In this document: positions 7,789-20,589 of the stretch, in pieces
How the letters are laid out: every line of letters begins with the position of its first letter
How positions within the stretch are numbered: position 1 is the first letter of the stretch
NCBI GenBank assembly: GCA_963782445.1
Contig: CAWAJM010000001.1
Coordinates: 3,720,001 to 3,784,000, forward strand
Length of the DNA stretch: 64,000 bases
Direction: 5' to 3'
From: ZC4RG20 sp963782445
GTDB taxonomy: Bacteria; Pseudomonadota; Gammaproteobacteria; Steroidobacterales; Rariloculaceae
The notes under the pieces: generated by a model
Databases searched by the model: none
What the model saw: the letters and a program-made list of their open reading frames with translations, nothing else
Told to the model about the DNA's origin: nothing
Translations under genes and position numbers: made by a program

Positions 7789-9888
7789 TTAACTCCCCGG
7801 CTCGAGGACGCTCGGCGGCACCCTGACCTTGGCCTGTTCCCTGACGGTGCCCGAATAGGCGTTGAGCTCGGCCGAGCCCATTTCGTTGATGAGCTGCTGC
7901 TTCGTCTGGTCGGCCTCGTCGCTCTTGAGCGCGGAGAGCTGGCCGTCCTGGACGTCCGCGAGCAGGATCACGGCGTGGTCGCCGGAGGTCAGCCGCACGG
8001 GCTGGGCGACGACCGAATCGTCGGCGGGCTTCGGGAGCTCGAAGGCCTGGGCCAGCACGGCCGTCGGCACCGAGCTGCTGGCGCCGCGGGCGACCCAGGT
8101 CGGCGCGACCCAGGAGCCGCCGTGCTGCATGGCGAGCTGGGCGGCCGGGGGCTGGTCCTTGGCATCGTCCTTGGCCGCGCCGGCCGATTGGCCCTTCTTC
8201 GTGCCGGCCTTGGCCGCTTTGGCCTGCTTATCCGCCCCGGCCTTCGCAGCCGGGTCCGCCGCGCCCTTCGCGTCCGCCTGACCGGCATCGGCGCTTTCGG
8301 CGTCGGGCCCGAGGAACGCCGTCTTGAGGTCCTTGGGCAGGGCCTTCTCGTAGGCCGCGGCCGCGTCGCCCGCGAGGTCCTCGGCCTTTTGCTGCACGAG
8401 GGTCTGACGGATCTGGTCGCTGACGGCCTCGAGCGGCTTCTCCTTCGACGGGAAGCGGTCCGTGACGCGCACGACGACGACGTCGTCGTTCGAGAGCTTG
8501 AGCATCTGGCTGTCCACGCCCTGCTGCAGCGGCTCGCTGCCGAATACGGCGTCGACGATGGGCGCGCTGTTCTTGAACACGGCCGGGTCCCCGCTGCGCG
8601 GGAAGCGGTCGATGGTCTTGAGCGGCACGTCGAGCTGCTTCGCGACGCTGTCGAGGTTGTCGTAGGCGTCGAACGCGGCGTCCGCGAGCTTGTTGCTCTT
8701 GTCGTAGAACGCGTCGTCCGCGCGCTGCGTGCGGATCTGTTTCGCGATCTTGTCCTTGACCTCGTCGAAGCTCTGCGACTTGCCGCCGCGGATGCCGTCG
8801 AGCTTGATGATGTGATAACCGAAGCTCGTCTTGACCGGCCCCTTGACCTCGCCGGGCTTCATGGCGAACAGCGTGTCCTCGAACGGGCCCTTGAGGATGC
8901 CGCGGCCGATCCAGCCGAGATCCCCGCCCTGCTTGGCCGTGCCCGGGTCCTCCGAGACGGCCTCGGCGACCTTGGCGAAGTCCTCGCCGCTTTGCACGCG
9001 CTTCAGCGCCGCCTCGGCGCGCGCCTTGGCCTGCGCATCCGTCTCGCCCTTGTGCGGCGTGATCAGGATGTGCTGGACATGCCGCTCCTCGGGCGTCGAG
9101 TACTGATCCTTGTGGGCCTCGTAGTATTTGTGCAGCTCGTCGTCCGTGACCTTGATCGAGTCCGCGACCTGGCTGCGCGTGAGCTCGACGTACTGCAGGG
9201 CCGCGGCCTCCTCCGTCGTGAAGTCGGGCTTATGCTCTTTGTAGTATGCAGCTATCTCGTCGTCGGTAACCTTTACCTTGTCCTTGAAGTCATCGGCCTT
9301 GAAGAGCGCATACCCGAAGCGGCGCTTCTGATCGGTGAGCTCGACGTAGCGCTTGAGCTCGCCGGGCGTCAGGAAGCTCGATGCGGAGATGCCCCGCTGC
9401 AGCTCGAGCATGGCGAGCTGTTGGCGCTCGAGCGACTCGAAGCCCGTCGGCGTCATGCCCTGATAGCTCAACAGACGCGTGTAGGTATCGAAGTCGAACT
9501 TGCCGTCGACCTGGAAGGCCTCGATCGTATGGATCGCCTTGATGAGCCGCGCGTTGGAGATCCGGTAGCCTTCGGACTGCACGCGCTGCGCGAGCGCCTG
9601 CTGCTCGATGAGCCGGTCGAGCACGCTGCGGCGGATCTGCCGGCGCATGGCGTCGTTGAGATCCACCTTGTAGAGCTGCTGGTACTGCGCCTCCTGCTGC
9701 TGCAGGGTACGCTGGAACTCATCGAGCGAGATCTCGTCGCCGTTGACCTTCGCGGCGAAGGACGAGCCCCCGAACTTGAAGTTGACGTTCCAGAACACGA
9801 AACCACCGGCAATGAGCAGGCCGACCGCGGCCAGTGCCCACCGGCCCTTGGTCCCTACCACTCCATCGCGAAGCCGGGTCAGAAACAT
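7789..9888 (-). CDS. ppiD: Periplasmic folding chaperone / peptidyl-prolyl isomerase PpiD
   Basis: PpiD is an inner-membrane-anchored periplasmic chaperone that binds outer-membrane proteins leaving the Sec translocon. The 699-residue protein has a short cytoplasmic start, one membrane segment near residues 16-35 (WALAAVGLLIAGGFVFW), and a SurA-type N-terminal region. A parvulin domain follows at about 270-375, with VQHILI, GGDLGWIGRG and TSFGYHIIKLD. An Ala/Lys/Asp-rich low-complexity stretch occupies about 530-590 and is not in the E. coli protein. The gene follows hupB and two tRNAs, the standard position after lon-hupB. The family assignment is secure; isomerase activity is often weak in PpiD. 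Confidence 0.93.
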   Translation of the reverse strand: MFLTRLRDGVVGTKGRWALAAVGLLIAGGFVFWNVNFKFGGSSFAAKVNGDEISLDEFQRTLQQQEAQYQQLYKVDLNDAMRRQIRRSVLDRLIEQQALAQRVQSEGYRISNARLIKAIHTIEAFQVDGKFDFDTYTRLLSYQGMTPTGFESLERQQLAMLELQRGISASSFLTPGELKRYVELTDQKRRFGYALFKADDFKDKVKVTDDEIAAYYKEHKPDFTTEEAAALQYVELTRSQVADSIKVTDDELHKYYEAHKDQYSTPEERHVQHILITPHKGETDAQAKARAEAALKRVQSGEDFAKVAEAVSEDPGTAKQGGDLGWIGRGILKGPFEDTLFAMKPGEVKGPVKTSFGYHIIKLDGIRGGKSQSFDEVKDKIAKQIRTQRADDAFYDKSNKLADAAFDAYDNLDSVAKQLDVPLKTIDRFPRSGDPAVFKNSAPIVDAVFGSEPLQQGVDSQMLKLSNDDVVVVRVTDRFPSKEKPLEAVSDQIRQTLVQQKAEDLAGDAAAAYEKALPKDLKTAFLGPDAESADAGQADAKGAADPAAKAGADKQAKAAKAGTKKGQSAGAAKDDAKDQPPAAQLAMQHGGSWVAPTWVARGASSSVPTAVLAQAFELPKPADDSVVAQPVRLTSGDHAVILLADVQDGQLSALKSDEADQTKQQLINEMGSAELNAYSGTVREQAKVRVPPSVLEPGS

Positions 9889-9999
9889 GATCGGTTTTCT
9901 CTACTTCGTCTCTTGTGCCTACGAGAACAAAGGGGCCTAAAACGACAAGGACAGATTTACTCCCGGTCTCCCGAAAATAAATCTGCCCCATTCTTGTGC

Positions 10000-10076
10000 T
10001 GGCGGAGTGGACGGGACTCGAACCCGCGACCCCCGGCGTGACAGGCCGGTATTCTAACCAGCTGAACTACCACTCC
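10000..10076 (-). tRNA. tRNA-Asp (GTC)
   Basis: The minus strand folds as a full cloverleaf from GGAGTGG to CCACTCC with an encoded GCCA end. The anticodon loop CTGTCAC gives GTC. It lies between hupB and ppiD, directly after tRNA-Val. Confidence 0.96.
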
Positions 10077-10102
10077 TTCCGATTTTTAGGGCGGCGCATT
10101 TC

Positions 10103-10178
10103 TGGTGGGTGCTGAGGGGTTCGAACCCCCGACCTTCGCCTTGTAAGGGCGACGCTCTCCCAGCTGAGCTAAGCACCC
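10103..10178 (-). tRNA. tRNA-Val (TAC)
   Basis: A complete cloverleaf with acceptor GGGTGCT/AGCACCC and encoded ACCA. The anticodon loop CTTACAA gives TAC. It starts 14 bp after the hupB stop and may be processed from a hupB-tRNA-ppiD transcript. Confidence 0.96.
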
Positions 10179-10192
10179 TGGGACAGAGCCGG

Positions 10193-10465
10193 TCAGTTTA
10201 CGGCATCCTTCAGTGCCTTGCCAGGCTTGAACCCAGGAACGTTGCTCGCCTCTATTTTGATCGTATCACCCGTGCGCGGGTTCCGTCCGCTGCGCGCCGA
10301 GCGGTGCTTGACACTAAAAGTACCGAAGCCGACGACCGCCACCTGCTGCCCCTTCTTCAGGGCATCCGTGATCGTCTCGACCACCGCGTCCACGGCGCGA
10401 CCGGCATCGGCCTTGGAAAGATTTGCCGCCCCGGCAACCGCATCGACGAGTTCCGCTTTGTTCAT
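10193..10465 (-). CDS. hupB: DNA-binding protein HU-beta
   Basis: HU is a histone-like nucleoid protein that bends DNA as a dimer. The 90-residue product begins MNKAELVDAVAGAANLSKAD. It carries the DNA-binding beta-arm consensus GRNPRTGDTIKI and the FKPGKALKDAVN end, the usual HU length and pattern. It follows lon on the same strand with its own sigma-70-like promoter at 10608-10637. The lon-hupB-ppiD order is conserved in gammaproteobacteria. Confidence 0.97.
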   Translation of the reverse strand: MNKAELVDAVAGAANLSKADAGRAVDAVVETITDALKKGQQVAVVGFGTFSVKHRSARSGRNPRTGDTIKIEASNVPGFKPGKALKDAVN

Positions 10466-10607
10466 TCCGTACCCTTACGAGAGTGAGTCCTGTGATAACG
10501 AGGCGCAAACTTCCTGCGCCGCGCCCCATGAATTGGTGAAGTGCGTTCCTAGCCCACCGCCCCCCGAAATCGCCACGACAAACCGGGCAAGCTGCGGAAC
10601 ACGCAAC

Positions 10608-10637
10608 CTTATACCAATACGGATTTTAGCGTGTCAA
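10608..10637 (-). promoter_or_regulatory. Sigma-70-like promoter of hupB
   Basis: On the minus strand TTGACA (10637-10632) and TATAAG (10613-10608) are separated by 18 bp. The pair lies about 140 bp upstream of hupB and just past the lon stop. The -35 box is a perfect consensus match. Assignment to hupB rests on position. Confidence 0.65.
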
Positions 10638-10654
10638 CAAAGGCTGGTGCCGCC

Positions 10655-13078
<2,424 letters not shown>

Positions 13079-13095
13079 GAATTCCTTCCTAGTTG

Positions 13096-13362
13096 GAAAA
13101 AGGGGTCAGAGCCCTTTTTCGTGAACACGGCGAAAAGGGGTCAGAGCCCTTTTCTCGCCCGCGACGAACGCCTGAAGCGGTTGTGGATCGATGAGTGCCG
13201 TCGAGCGATCGTGCGCGCAGGACAGCGCGCATTCGAGCCCAGGGACAGGCGCGTCGCTCGACGGCGCTCATCGAGCCGCAACCGCCACCGAGCTCGAAAG
13301 GCGAGAAAAGGGCTCCGACCCCTTTTCTCGCCCCTCCGCAAAAAGGGCTCTGACCCCTTTTT
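13096..13362. repeat. Family 1 repeat cluster, locus 4 (four half-sites and a nested inverted repeat)
   Basis: Two forward GGGGTCAGAGCCC units (about 13097-13120 and 13133-13155) face two reverse units (about 13303-13327 and 13339-13362); one reverse unit reads GGCTCCGACCCC. Between them an imperfect inverted repeat of about 31 bp (13178-13208 with 13254-13284) could extend the structure to a stem spanning most of the lon-clpX gap. Confidence 0.78.
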
Positions 13363-13367
13363 CGATA

Positions 13368-14657
<1,290 letters not shown>

Positions 14658-14806
14658 AGCGCCTTCCTTCTGCTCGTCGAAAGTGCATGCTTCGGCCTTA
14701 TAGCACCAGACCCCGAGGTCTGCAAAGCGCGATATCTCACTTCCTTCTCTTCAAAAAATTCACGCCCGCCCAGCGTCGACCTTTCGGGACCCGAACCTGC
14801 GAAAAA

Positions 14807-15427
14807 TCAGCTCTTTTCGGTCGGCAGGGCACGTTTCGTCAATACCGTATCGATTAGACCGTACTGCACCGCCGATTCTCCGTCCATGAAGTTGTCCCGG
14901 TCGCTGTCCTGGGCAACGCGCTCGACGGTCTGGCCCGTGTGGTGCGCCATGATTTCGTTCAGTCGCTGGCGCAGTTTCAGGACTTCCCGGGCGTGAATGT
15001 CGATATCCGAAGCCTGGCCCTGAAAGCCGCCGCTCGGCTGGTGGATCATGATGCGCGAGTGCGGCAGGCAGAACCGCTTGCCCTTGGCGCCGCCGGCCAG
15101 CAGCAGCGCGCCCATGCTCGCCGCCTGCCCAACGCAGATCGTGCTCACATCGGGCTTGATGAACTGCATCGTGTCGTAGATGGAGAGGCCGGAGGTCACG
15201 ACGCCGCCCGGCGAGTTGATATAGAGATGAATGTCCTTGTCGGGGTTCTCGGATTCGAGAAACAGCAGCTGCGCGACGATGAGGTTCGCGACCTGGTCCT
15301 CGATGCCGCCCACGACGAACACGACGCGGTCCTTGAGCAGGCGCGAATAGATATCGTAGGCGCGCTCGCCGCGCGCGGTCTGCTCGACGACCATCGGAAC
15401 GAGATTCAATGCCTTGGTGGCGCTCAC
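14807..15427 (-). CDS. clpP: ATP-dependent Clp protease proteolytic subunit
   Basis: ClpP forms the tetradecameric serine-protease barrel used by ClpX and ClpA. With the GTG start at 15427 the product is 206 residues. The catalytic triad is S104 (GQAASMGA), H129 (SRIMIHQP) and D178, each seven positions before the E. coli precursor numbering (111, 136, 185). GAGGAG sits seven bases before the GTG. An ATG 66 bp upstream would add a non-conserved leader, so I rejected it. The gene follows tig by 76 bp and precedes clpX. Confidence 0.96.
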   Translation of the reverse strand: MSATKALNLVPMVVEQTARGERAYDIYSRLLKDRVVFVVGGIEDQVANLIVAQLLFLESENPDKDIHLYINSPGGVVTSGLSIYDTMQFIKPDVSTICVGQAASMGALLLAGGAKGKRFCLPHSRIMIHQPSGGFQGQASDIDIHAREVLKLRQRLNEIMAHHTGQTVERVAQDSDRDNFMDGESAVQYGLIDTVLTKRALPTEKS

Positions 15428-15503
15428 TGGGTCACTCCTCGCTGGACATGAGCGGAGGCCGGCCTCCGCGCGGAAAATCCTCGGGCTTTGCATGCGCTAG
15501 GGA

Positions 15504-16814
15504 TCATGCGCCCATGAACTCGTCGAAGGCCATCTTCTTCTCGACCGTGTTCGCCTGCTCGAGCACGAACTCGACGACCTGCTCCTCGAGCACGCCGGAT
15601 TCGACCTGAGCCATGAGCTCGCGGCTGCCGCGGTAGATCTGCGCGGCTTCCTCGGGGCGTTCGTAAGGGGCGGCAAGCTCGTCGATGCGGCGCTGAACAC
15701 GCGCACGATCCAATTCGATCCCGTTTTTGCGAATCAGTTCCTGGACGAGCAGCCCCACCGCGACGCGCCGCCGCGCCGTGGGCTCGAAACGCTCGCTCGG
15801 AGGCAGCTGCGCGGCGTCCTGGACCCCGAGCCGGCGGCCCGCGTCGGCCTGCAGCGTTCGCGTCTCCTCGGCCACGAGCGCCCGGGGCAGCGTGATCTCG
15901 TTGGCCGCCAGCAGCGCGTCGAAGGCCCGGCGCTTGGTCTCTGCCGTGAGACGCTCGTCGAGCTCGCGCTGCATATTCCTGCGGACCTCGATTTTCAGCT
16001 CGTCGAGCCCGCCTTCCTCGACGCCGAAGAGCTTCGCGAAGGCCTCGTCGACCTCGGGCAGCACCTTGTGCTCGACGCGGCGCACGTCGATATCGAAGAC
16101 GGCCGTCTTGCCGGCCAGGGGCTCCGCCGGGTAATCGCTCGGGAACTGGACCTCGGCGCTCTTCGACTCGCCGGCCGCGACGCCGTGCAGCGCCTTGTCG
16201 AAGTCCTCGACGACCTGGCCGCCCCCGACGATCACGGGCACCTCCTCGCCCTTGCCGCCCTCGAAGGGCTCCCCGTCGATGCGGCCGACGAAATCGACGA
16301 CGACGCGGTCGCCCGCCTCGGACGGGCGCTCGACGGGCTCCCACTCGGCGCGCTGCTCCCGAAGCTTCTCGATCATGCGCTCGACGTTGGCGTCCTCGAT
16401 CTCGACCACGGGCCGCTCGACGGTCGACGCCTCGAGCGGCTTGAGCTCGATCTCTGGAAAGACCTCGAATGTCGCCCGGAACGCGAAATGCTCGCCGTTC
16501 TCGGCGTCGACGGGCTCGATTTCCGGCCCCCCGGCCGGGTTCAGCCGCTCCCGCTCGACGGCCTGGGACCAGCTCGAGCGGATGACGTTGGACAGCACCT
16601 CCTGGCGTACCTGGCCGCCGAAGCGCTGGCGCACGACCTTGGCCGGAATCTTGCCGGGGCGGAATCCCTTGAGCTTCGCGGTGCGGCCGACCTTGCTGAG
16701 CCGCGCGGCCACCTCGCGCTCGATTTCCGCCTGCGGGACCTTGATCGTGACGCGGCGCTCGAGGCCGCCCGGATTCTCTACGGAAATGTCCAGATTAGAA
16801 GTTGAAGTGTTCAA
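15504..16814 (-). CDS. tig: Trigger factor
   Basis: Trigger factor is the ribosome-bound chaperone that meets nascent chains. The 436-residue product (E. coli 432) has the ribosome-docking signature GFRPGKIPAKVV, an FKBP-type isomerase domain around residues 155-245 (GDRVVVDFVGRIDGEPFEGG), and the helical C-terminal arms. I chose the TTG at 16814, giving NTSTSNLDISVENPGGLERRVT, because AGGA lies just upstream and the family begins close to this point. The longer open frame runs backward through tRNA-Leu and cannot be the real start. The gene opens the tig-clpP-clpX-lon run. Confidence 0.94.
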   Translation of the reverse strand: MNTSTSNLDISVENPGGLERRVTIKVPQAEIEREVAARLSKVGRTAKLKGFRPGKIPAKVVRQRFGGQVRQEVLSNVIRSSWSQAVERERLNPAGGPEIEPVDAENGEHFAFRATFEVFPEIELKPLEASTVERPVVEIEDANVERMIEKLREQRAEWEPVERPSEAGDRVVVDFVGRIDGEPFEGGKGEEVPVIVGGGQVVEDFDKALHGVAAGESKSAEVQFPSDYPAEPLAGKTAVFDIDVRRVEHKVLPEVDEAFAKLFGVEEGGLDELKIEVRRNMQRELDERLTAETKRRAFDALLAANEITLPRALVAEETRTLQADAGRRLGVQDAAQLPPSERFEPTARRRVAVGLLVQELIRKNGIELDRARVQRRIDELAAPYERPEEAAQIYRGSRELMAQVESGVLEEQVVEFVLEQANTVEKKMAFDEFMGA

Positions 16815-16862
16815 TGCGTTCCTGCCTGACGAGGCCCATGTCTTTTTCCCCAGCCGGGGCGA

Positions 16863-16947
<85 letters not shown>

Positions 16948-17230
16948 CCGCCGGACCATTATAGCGAAGTCGTCTACGCACCCGCCTTGCGGTCGCGGGG
17001 CCCGGCCGGCCCGCGCGCCCGGGGCCCGGCACGCGCCGCGCCTGGCGCCGCGCCCGGGCCATGGGCTGGGAGTATGTGGCGGCCCTGCGGCCGGGGGAAA
17101 GGGGGCCGGGCCCCGAGCCTGGCCCCGAGCGGAGCCCTGACCCGAGGCCCGAGCCGAGGCCCGAGCCGAGGCCCGCGCCTCGAGCGCCGCCGGGCCGCGC
17201 CCGCGGCGGCCGCGCCTGCGGCGGCGCGGT
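16948..17230. other. GC-rich spacer with short tandem repeat
   Basis: No gene is visible in these 283 bp. About three copies of a 12-bp unit (GCCGAGGCCCGA-like) occur at 17141-17177, and the rest is simple G/C-rich sequence next to the end of the repeat lipoprotein gene. Confidence 0.5.
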
Positions 17231-19864
17231 CTAGGGGATCGTCTTGCTTGCTGCGTTCGAGAAGCTGCTCTCGACGCCGCTCGAGTCGTAGGCCGTCATG
17301 ACGAAATACCAGGTCCCCGAGCCCAAGTTGTCGATGACGTAGGTGGTGGTGCCCGGGTTCGAAATCGTCGCGACGTTCGGGTAGCTGCCCTGCGTCTGCC
17401 CCCAATAGACCTTGTAGCCCGCGAGGTTCGTCAGCGCGGAGCCGTCCGTGCGCTGCGTCGGCGCCACCCAGCTCAGCGTGGCCGTCCCGTTCGCGACGGC
17501 CTGCACCGCGATCGTGAAGGCCGCGAGCGAGGCGCTCGTCTTGCCGTCGCTGACGCTGATCACGATGTTCGAGTAGCTGCCGACGTCGCCCGACGCGGGC
17601 GTGCCCGAAAGCTTTCCCGTGCTGGTATTGAAGCTGGCCCAGGACGGCTTGTTGGCGATGCTGAACGTCAGCGTGTCCCCGTTCGGGTCGCTGGCCGTCG
17701 GCGTGAACGCGTACGCCGAGCCCGCCATGACGCTCGCCGCCGGCGTGCCCGAGATCACGGGCGGCGAGTTGGCCGCCGCGACCGTGATCGTGAAGGCCTG
17801 CAGCGAGGCGGTGGCCTGCCCGTCGCTGACGCTGATCGCGACGTTCGAATAGGTACCGGCCGCAGTCGGCGTACCCGCGAGCCGGCCCGTGCTCGTGCTG
17901 AAGCTGGCCCAGCTCGGCTTGTTCGCGATGCTGAAGCTCAGCGTGTCGCCGTCCGCGTCGCTGGCGCTCGGCGTGAACGCGTAGGGCGCGCCCGCCGTCA
18001 CGCTCTTCGCCGGCGTGCCCGAGATCGTCGGCGGGTGGTTCACGGGCGCGGCCGCGACCGTGATCGTGAAGGCCGGCAGCGAGGCGCTCGCCTGCCCGTC
18101 GCTGACGCTGATCACGATGTTCGCGGCCGTGCCCGCCGTCTGCGGCGTGCCCGAGAGCCGGCCCGTGGTGCCGTTAAATGTCGCCCAGGCCGGCCGGTTC
18201 GTGATGCTGTAGGTCAGCGTGTCCCCGTCCGCGTCGCTCGCGCTCGGCGTGAACGAATAGGCGGTCCCCGCCGTGCCGGTCGTCGGGGGCGTGCCCGAGA
18301 TCGTGGGCGGATGGTTCGTGACGGGCGCGGACGCGACCTTGATCGTGAAGGCCGCGAGGGCGGCCGTGGCCTTGCCGTCGCTGACGCTGACGACGATGTT
18401 CGAGTAAGTCCCGGCGGCGCTCGGCGTGCCCGAGAGGCGCCCCGTGCTCGAACTGAAGCTCGCCCAGCCGGGCCGGTTCGCGATGCTGAACGTCAGCGTA
18501 TCGCCGTCCGCGTCGCTCGCGCTCGGCGTGAACGAATAGGCCGTCCCCGCCGTCGCCGTCGTCGCCGGCGTGCCCGAGATCGTCGGCGGCTGGTTCGTCG
18601 GCGGCGCGGCCGCGACCGTGATCGTGAAGGCCGGCAGCGCGACCGTGGCCTTGCCGTCGGTGACGCTGATCACGATGTTCGCGTAGCTCCCGGCGTCGCC
18701 GACGGCCGGCGTGCCGCTGAGCCGGCCCGTGCTCTTGCTGAACGTCGCCCAGCCGGGAGGGTTCGCGATGCTGAAGGTCAGCGGGTCCCCGTCCGCGTCG
18801 CTCGCGCTCGGGCGGAAGCTGTAGGCGCTGCCCTCCTGCCCCGAGACGGACGGCGTGCCCGTGATCACAGGCGGCGTATTGGTCTGCGGCGCCGTGACCG
18901 TCAGCGTGAAGGCCGGCAGCGCGACCGTGGCCGTACCGTCGCTGACCTGGATCAGCACGTTGGGATAGCTGCCCGCGTCGCCGGCCGCCGGCGTGCCCGC
19001 GAGCGTGCCCGTCGAGGCGTCGAACGTTGCCCACGACGGAGGATTCTGGATGCTGAAAGTCAACGTATCCCCGTCGGCATCCGCCGCCGTCGGCGTGAAC
19101 GAGTAAGGCGAGCCGGCCGCGACGGACGCGGACGGCGTGCCCGCGATCGTCGGCGCATGGTTCGTGCCGGGCGGCGTCACGTCGATCGCGAACGGCGCGA
19201 GCGAGACGGTGCTCTTCCCGTCGGAGACGCTGACGACGATGCTGCGATACACGCCCACGTCGCTCGTCGCGGGCGTGCCCTGCAGGCGCCCCGTTGCCGG
19301 ATCGAAGCTCGCCCAGCCGGGTTTGTTCTGAATCGAGAACGTCAGCGCATCGCCATCCGGATCCTGCGCCGACGGCGTAAATTTGTACAGGCTACCTACT
19401 GTTCCGCCGGACGACGGGCTGCCGCCGATCTGGGGCGGGGCGTTCTGGCTCGGCGCCGCACCTTGCACGGTGATGTCGAAGGCCGGCAGCGCGGTCTCGT
19501 TCGTGCCGTCGGTCACGCGGATCGCGATGCCGTGATACGTGCCGACATCCGCGGCGGTCGGCGTGCCGCTGATCTGGCCCGTGACCGAATCGAAGCTCGC
19601 CCAGGGCGGCAGCCCGTCGACGGCGAACAGCAGCGGATCGCCATTGGGATCGGCCGCCTTCGGCTTGAACGCGTAGGCCGCGCCGGCCGCGACGGACGCG
19701 GGCGGCGTCCCCGAGATCGTCGGCGCGCCGTTGGCCGCCTGGCCCGACGAGTTGCTGCCGCCGTCGCCGCAAGCCGCGAGCGCAGCCCCGATCATCGCCA
19801 GCGTGAGCAGGCGGGCAGCCTGCAGCGCATACGGCCGAAATCTTGCGGATACTCCCTGTGCCAT
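17231..19864 (-). CDS. Lipoprotein with eight He_PIG (putative Ig) repeats and a C-terminal FN3-like domain
   Basis: This 877-residue surface protein has a signal peptide and lipobox LAAC (C32). A glycine follows the cysteine, which fits outer-membrane sorting. Eight repeats of about 90-95 residues follow, each opening with a variant of PPTISGTP, then AGxxYxFTPSASDADGDTLTFSI, xPxWASF and TGRLSGTP, the pattern of the He_PIG cadherin-like family. The last 95 residues look like a fibronectin type III domain (LAGYKVYWG, WYFVMTAYD). The role is unknown; adhesion or matrix binding is an inference. A c-di-GMP-I riboswitch lies in its leader. The repeats are close in sequence, so copy number may vary between strains. 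The gene interrupts an otherwise conserved tig-to-folD region. Confidence 0.8.
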   Translation of the reverse strand: MAQGVSARFRPYALQAARLLTLAMIGAALAACGDGGSNSSGQAANGAPTISGTPPASVAAGAAYAFKPKAADPNGDPLLFAVDGLPPWASFDSVTGQISGTPTAADVGTYHGIAIRVTDGTNETALPAFDITVQGAAPSQNAPPQIGGSPSSGGTVGSLYKFTPSAQDPDGDALTFSIQNKPGWASFDPATGRLQGTPATSDVGVYRSIVVSVSDGKSTVSLAPFAIDVTPPGTNHAPTIAGTPSASVAAGSPYSFTPTAADADGDTLTFSIQNPPSWATFDASTGTLAGTPAAGDAGSYPNVLIQVSDGTATVALPAFTLTVTAPQTNTPPVITGTPSVSGQEGSAYSFRPSASDADGDPLTFSIANPPGWATFSKSTGRLSGTPAVGDAGSYANIVISVTDGKATVALPAFTITVAAAPPTNQPPTISGTPATTATAGTAYSFTPSASDADGDTLTFSIANRPGWASFSSSTGRLSGTPSAAGTYSNIVVSVSDGKATAALAAFTIKVASAPVTNHPPTISGTPPTTGTAGTAYSFTPSASDADGDTLTYSITNRPAWATFNGTTGRLSGTPQTAGTAANIVISVSDGQASASLPAFTITVAAAPVNHPPTISGTPAKSVTAGAPYAFTPSASDADGDTLSFSIANKPSWASFSTSTGRLAGTPTAAGTYSNVAISVSDGQATASLQAFTITVAAANSPPVISGTPAASVMAGSAYAFTPTASDPNGDTLTFSIANKPSWASFNTSTGKLSGTPASGDVGSYSNIVISVSDGKTSASLAAFTIAVQAVANGTATLSWVAPTQRTDGSALTNLAGYKVYWGQTQGSYPNVATISNPGTTTYVIDNLGSGTWYFVMTAYDSSGVESSFSNAASKTIP

Positions 19865-19983
19865 CCCCTGGTTCTCCGGCTGGTTCTTTTCCCTCCGCTC
19901 GGCCGCCGCCCGAACGGGGAACTACCAGGAGCCGGCCGCGATCCCGTGCTCGGTCCGCACGCAATCGCCGCGCGCCGACGTGC

Positions 19984-20078
19984 TTCGCTGGTAACCCCGC
20001 TGTCATCGAGCCCGAGGGCTCAGTAGACCGGTGGCTTTGCGTCTCCGCCTTTCGGCGGATTTGCCTTTGTCAGCTCAA
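19984..20078 (-). promoter_or_regulatory. Cyclic di-GMP-I riboswitch (GEMM-I)
   Basis: On the minus strand the leader of the repeat lipoprotein contains AAAGGCAAATCCGCCGAAAG, then GCGGAGACGCAAAGCCACCG, and it ends AGCGGGGTTACC. These are the diagnostic parts of the GEMM-I aptamer: a GNRA-capped P2 stem, the GACGCAAAGCC ligand pocket, and the tetraloop receptor with closing strand as in the Vibrio Vc2 aptamer. The lipoprotein ATG is about 120 nt downstream. A segment at 19915-19928 could pair with the aptamer's 3' strand and may be the switch. Whether c-di-GMP turns expression on or off is not readable. Confidence 0.88.
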
Positions 20079-20589
20079 CATGCGCAGGTGCTGCACGCTG
20101 GCGGACGAGCCCCGCAATCCAAAACTTGTGCCAATGCGGAAGAAGCCAGGAACGGCAAGCTTTCCCGGGGGCCGACACGTTGCGGATGCGGCCCGAAGCG
20201 TCACCGAAGAAAGACAGGTTTCGGACGATACGCGCGAATTCGCGTTCGGCTGCGTCGGCGTTCGAAGACAATGGGCGCCACTCTTGGATCCGGGAAATGT
20301 CCGCGTGTGCTACGCCGAACCGCGCGCGGCCTGGGTTATGGGCCATTCCAGTGTCGGTAGTTTCGCCCGTCTGCAAAGTGCGACAAGCGGCATAATTTGC
20401 AATGAAAGATGCAAGATGTGGATCAATGTCTAGACGATCTCATCTTCGGGATCTTTTGCGCGCTGTGGGAGCGGGCCCGGGATGATGCGCGGGACGGGCG
20501 CGACAGGCGATCGAAGGGCGGCGGGCGGATGGCCCGGCGGCGCGATAGCGCGGCCGGCGAGGGTCCGAATCAGACCCGGGACACGAGAA
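20079..20589. other. Gap upstream of the riboswitch, no confident gene
   Basis: These 511 bp contain only open frames that run through the riboswitch or lack any recognisable pattern. The region probably holds the promoter of the riboswitch-controlled transcript and the 3' trailer of the tRNA cluster. Its composition is slightly less GC-rich than the flanking genes. I could not identify promoter boxes with confidence. Confidence 0.4.

Noticed and set aside
13096..13362. CRISPR-like array
   Set aside because: The four repeated units occur in both orientations and lack equal spacers; they fit inverted repeats instead.
17231..20026. Plus-strand frames opposite the repeat lipoprotein
   Set aside because: Their periodic sequence only mirrors the He_PIG repeats on the coding strand.
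20120..20150. Possible sigma-54 site (TGGCAC followed by TTGC) upstream of the riboswitch
   Set aside because: The GG and GC elements are too far apart for a -24/-12 promoter.
20020..20376. 118-codon minus-strand frame upstream of the repeat lipoprotein
   Set aside because: It reads straight through the riboswitch aptamer and lacks any recognisable pattern.
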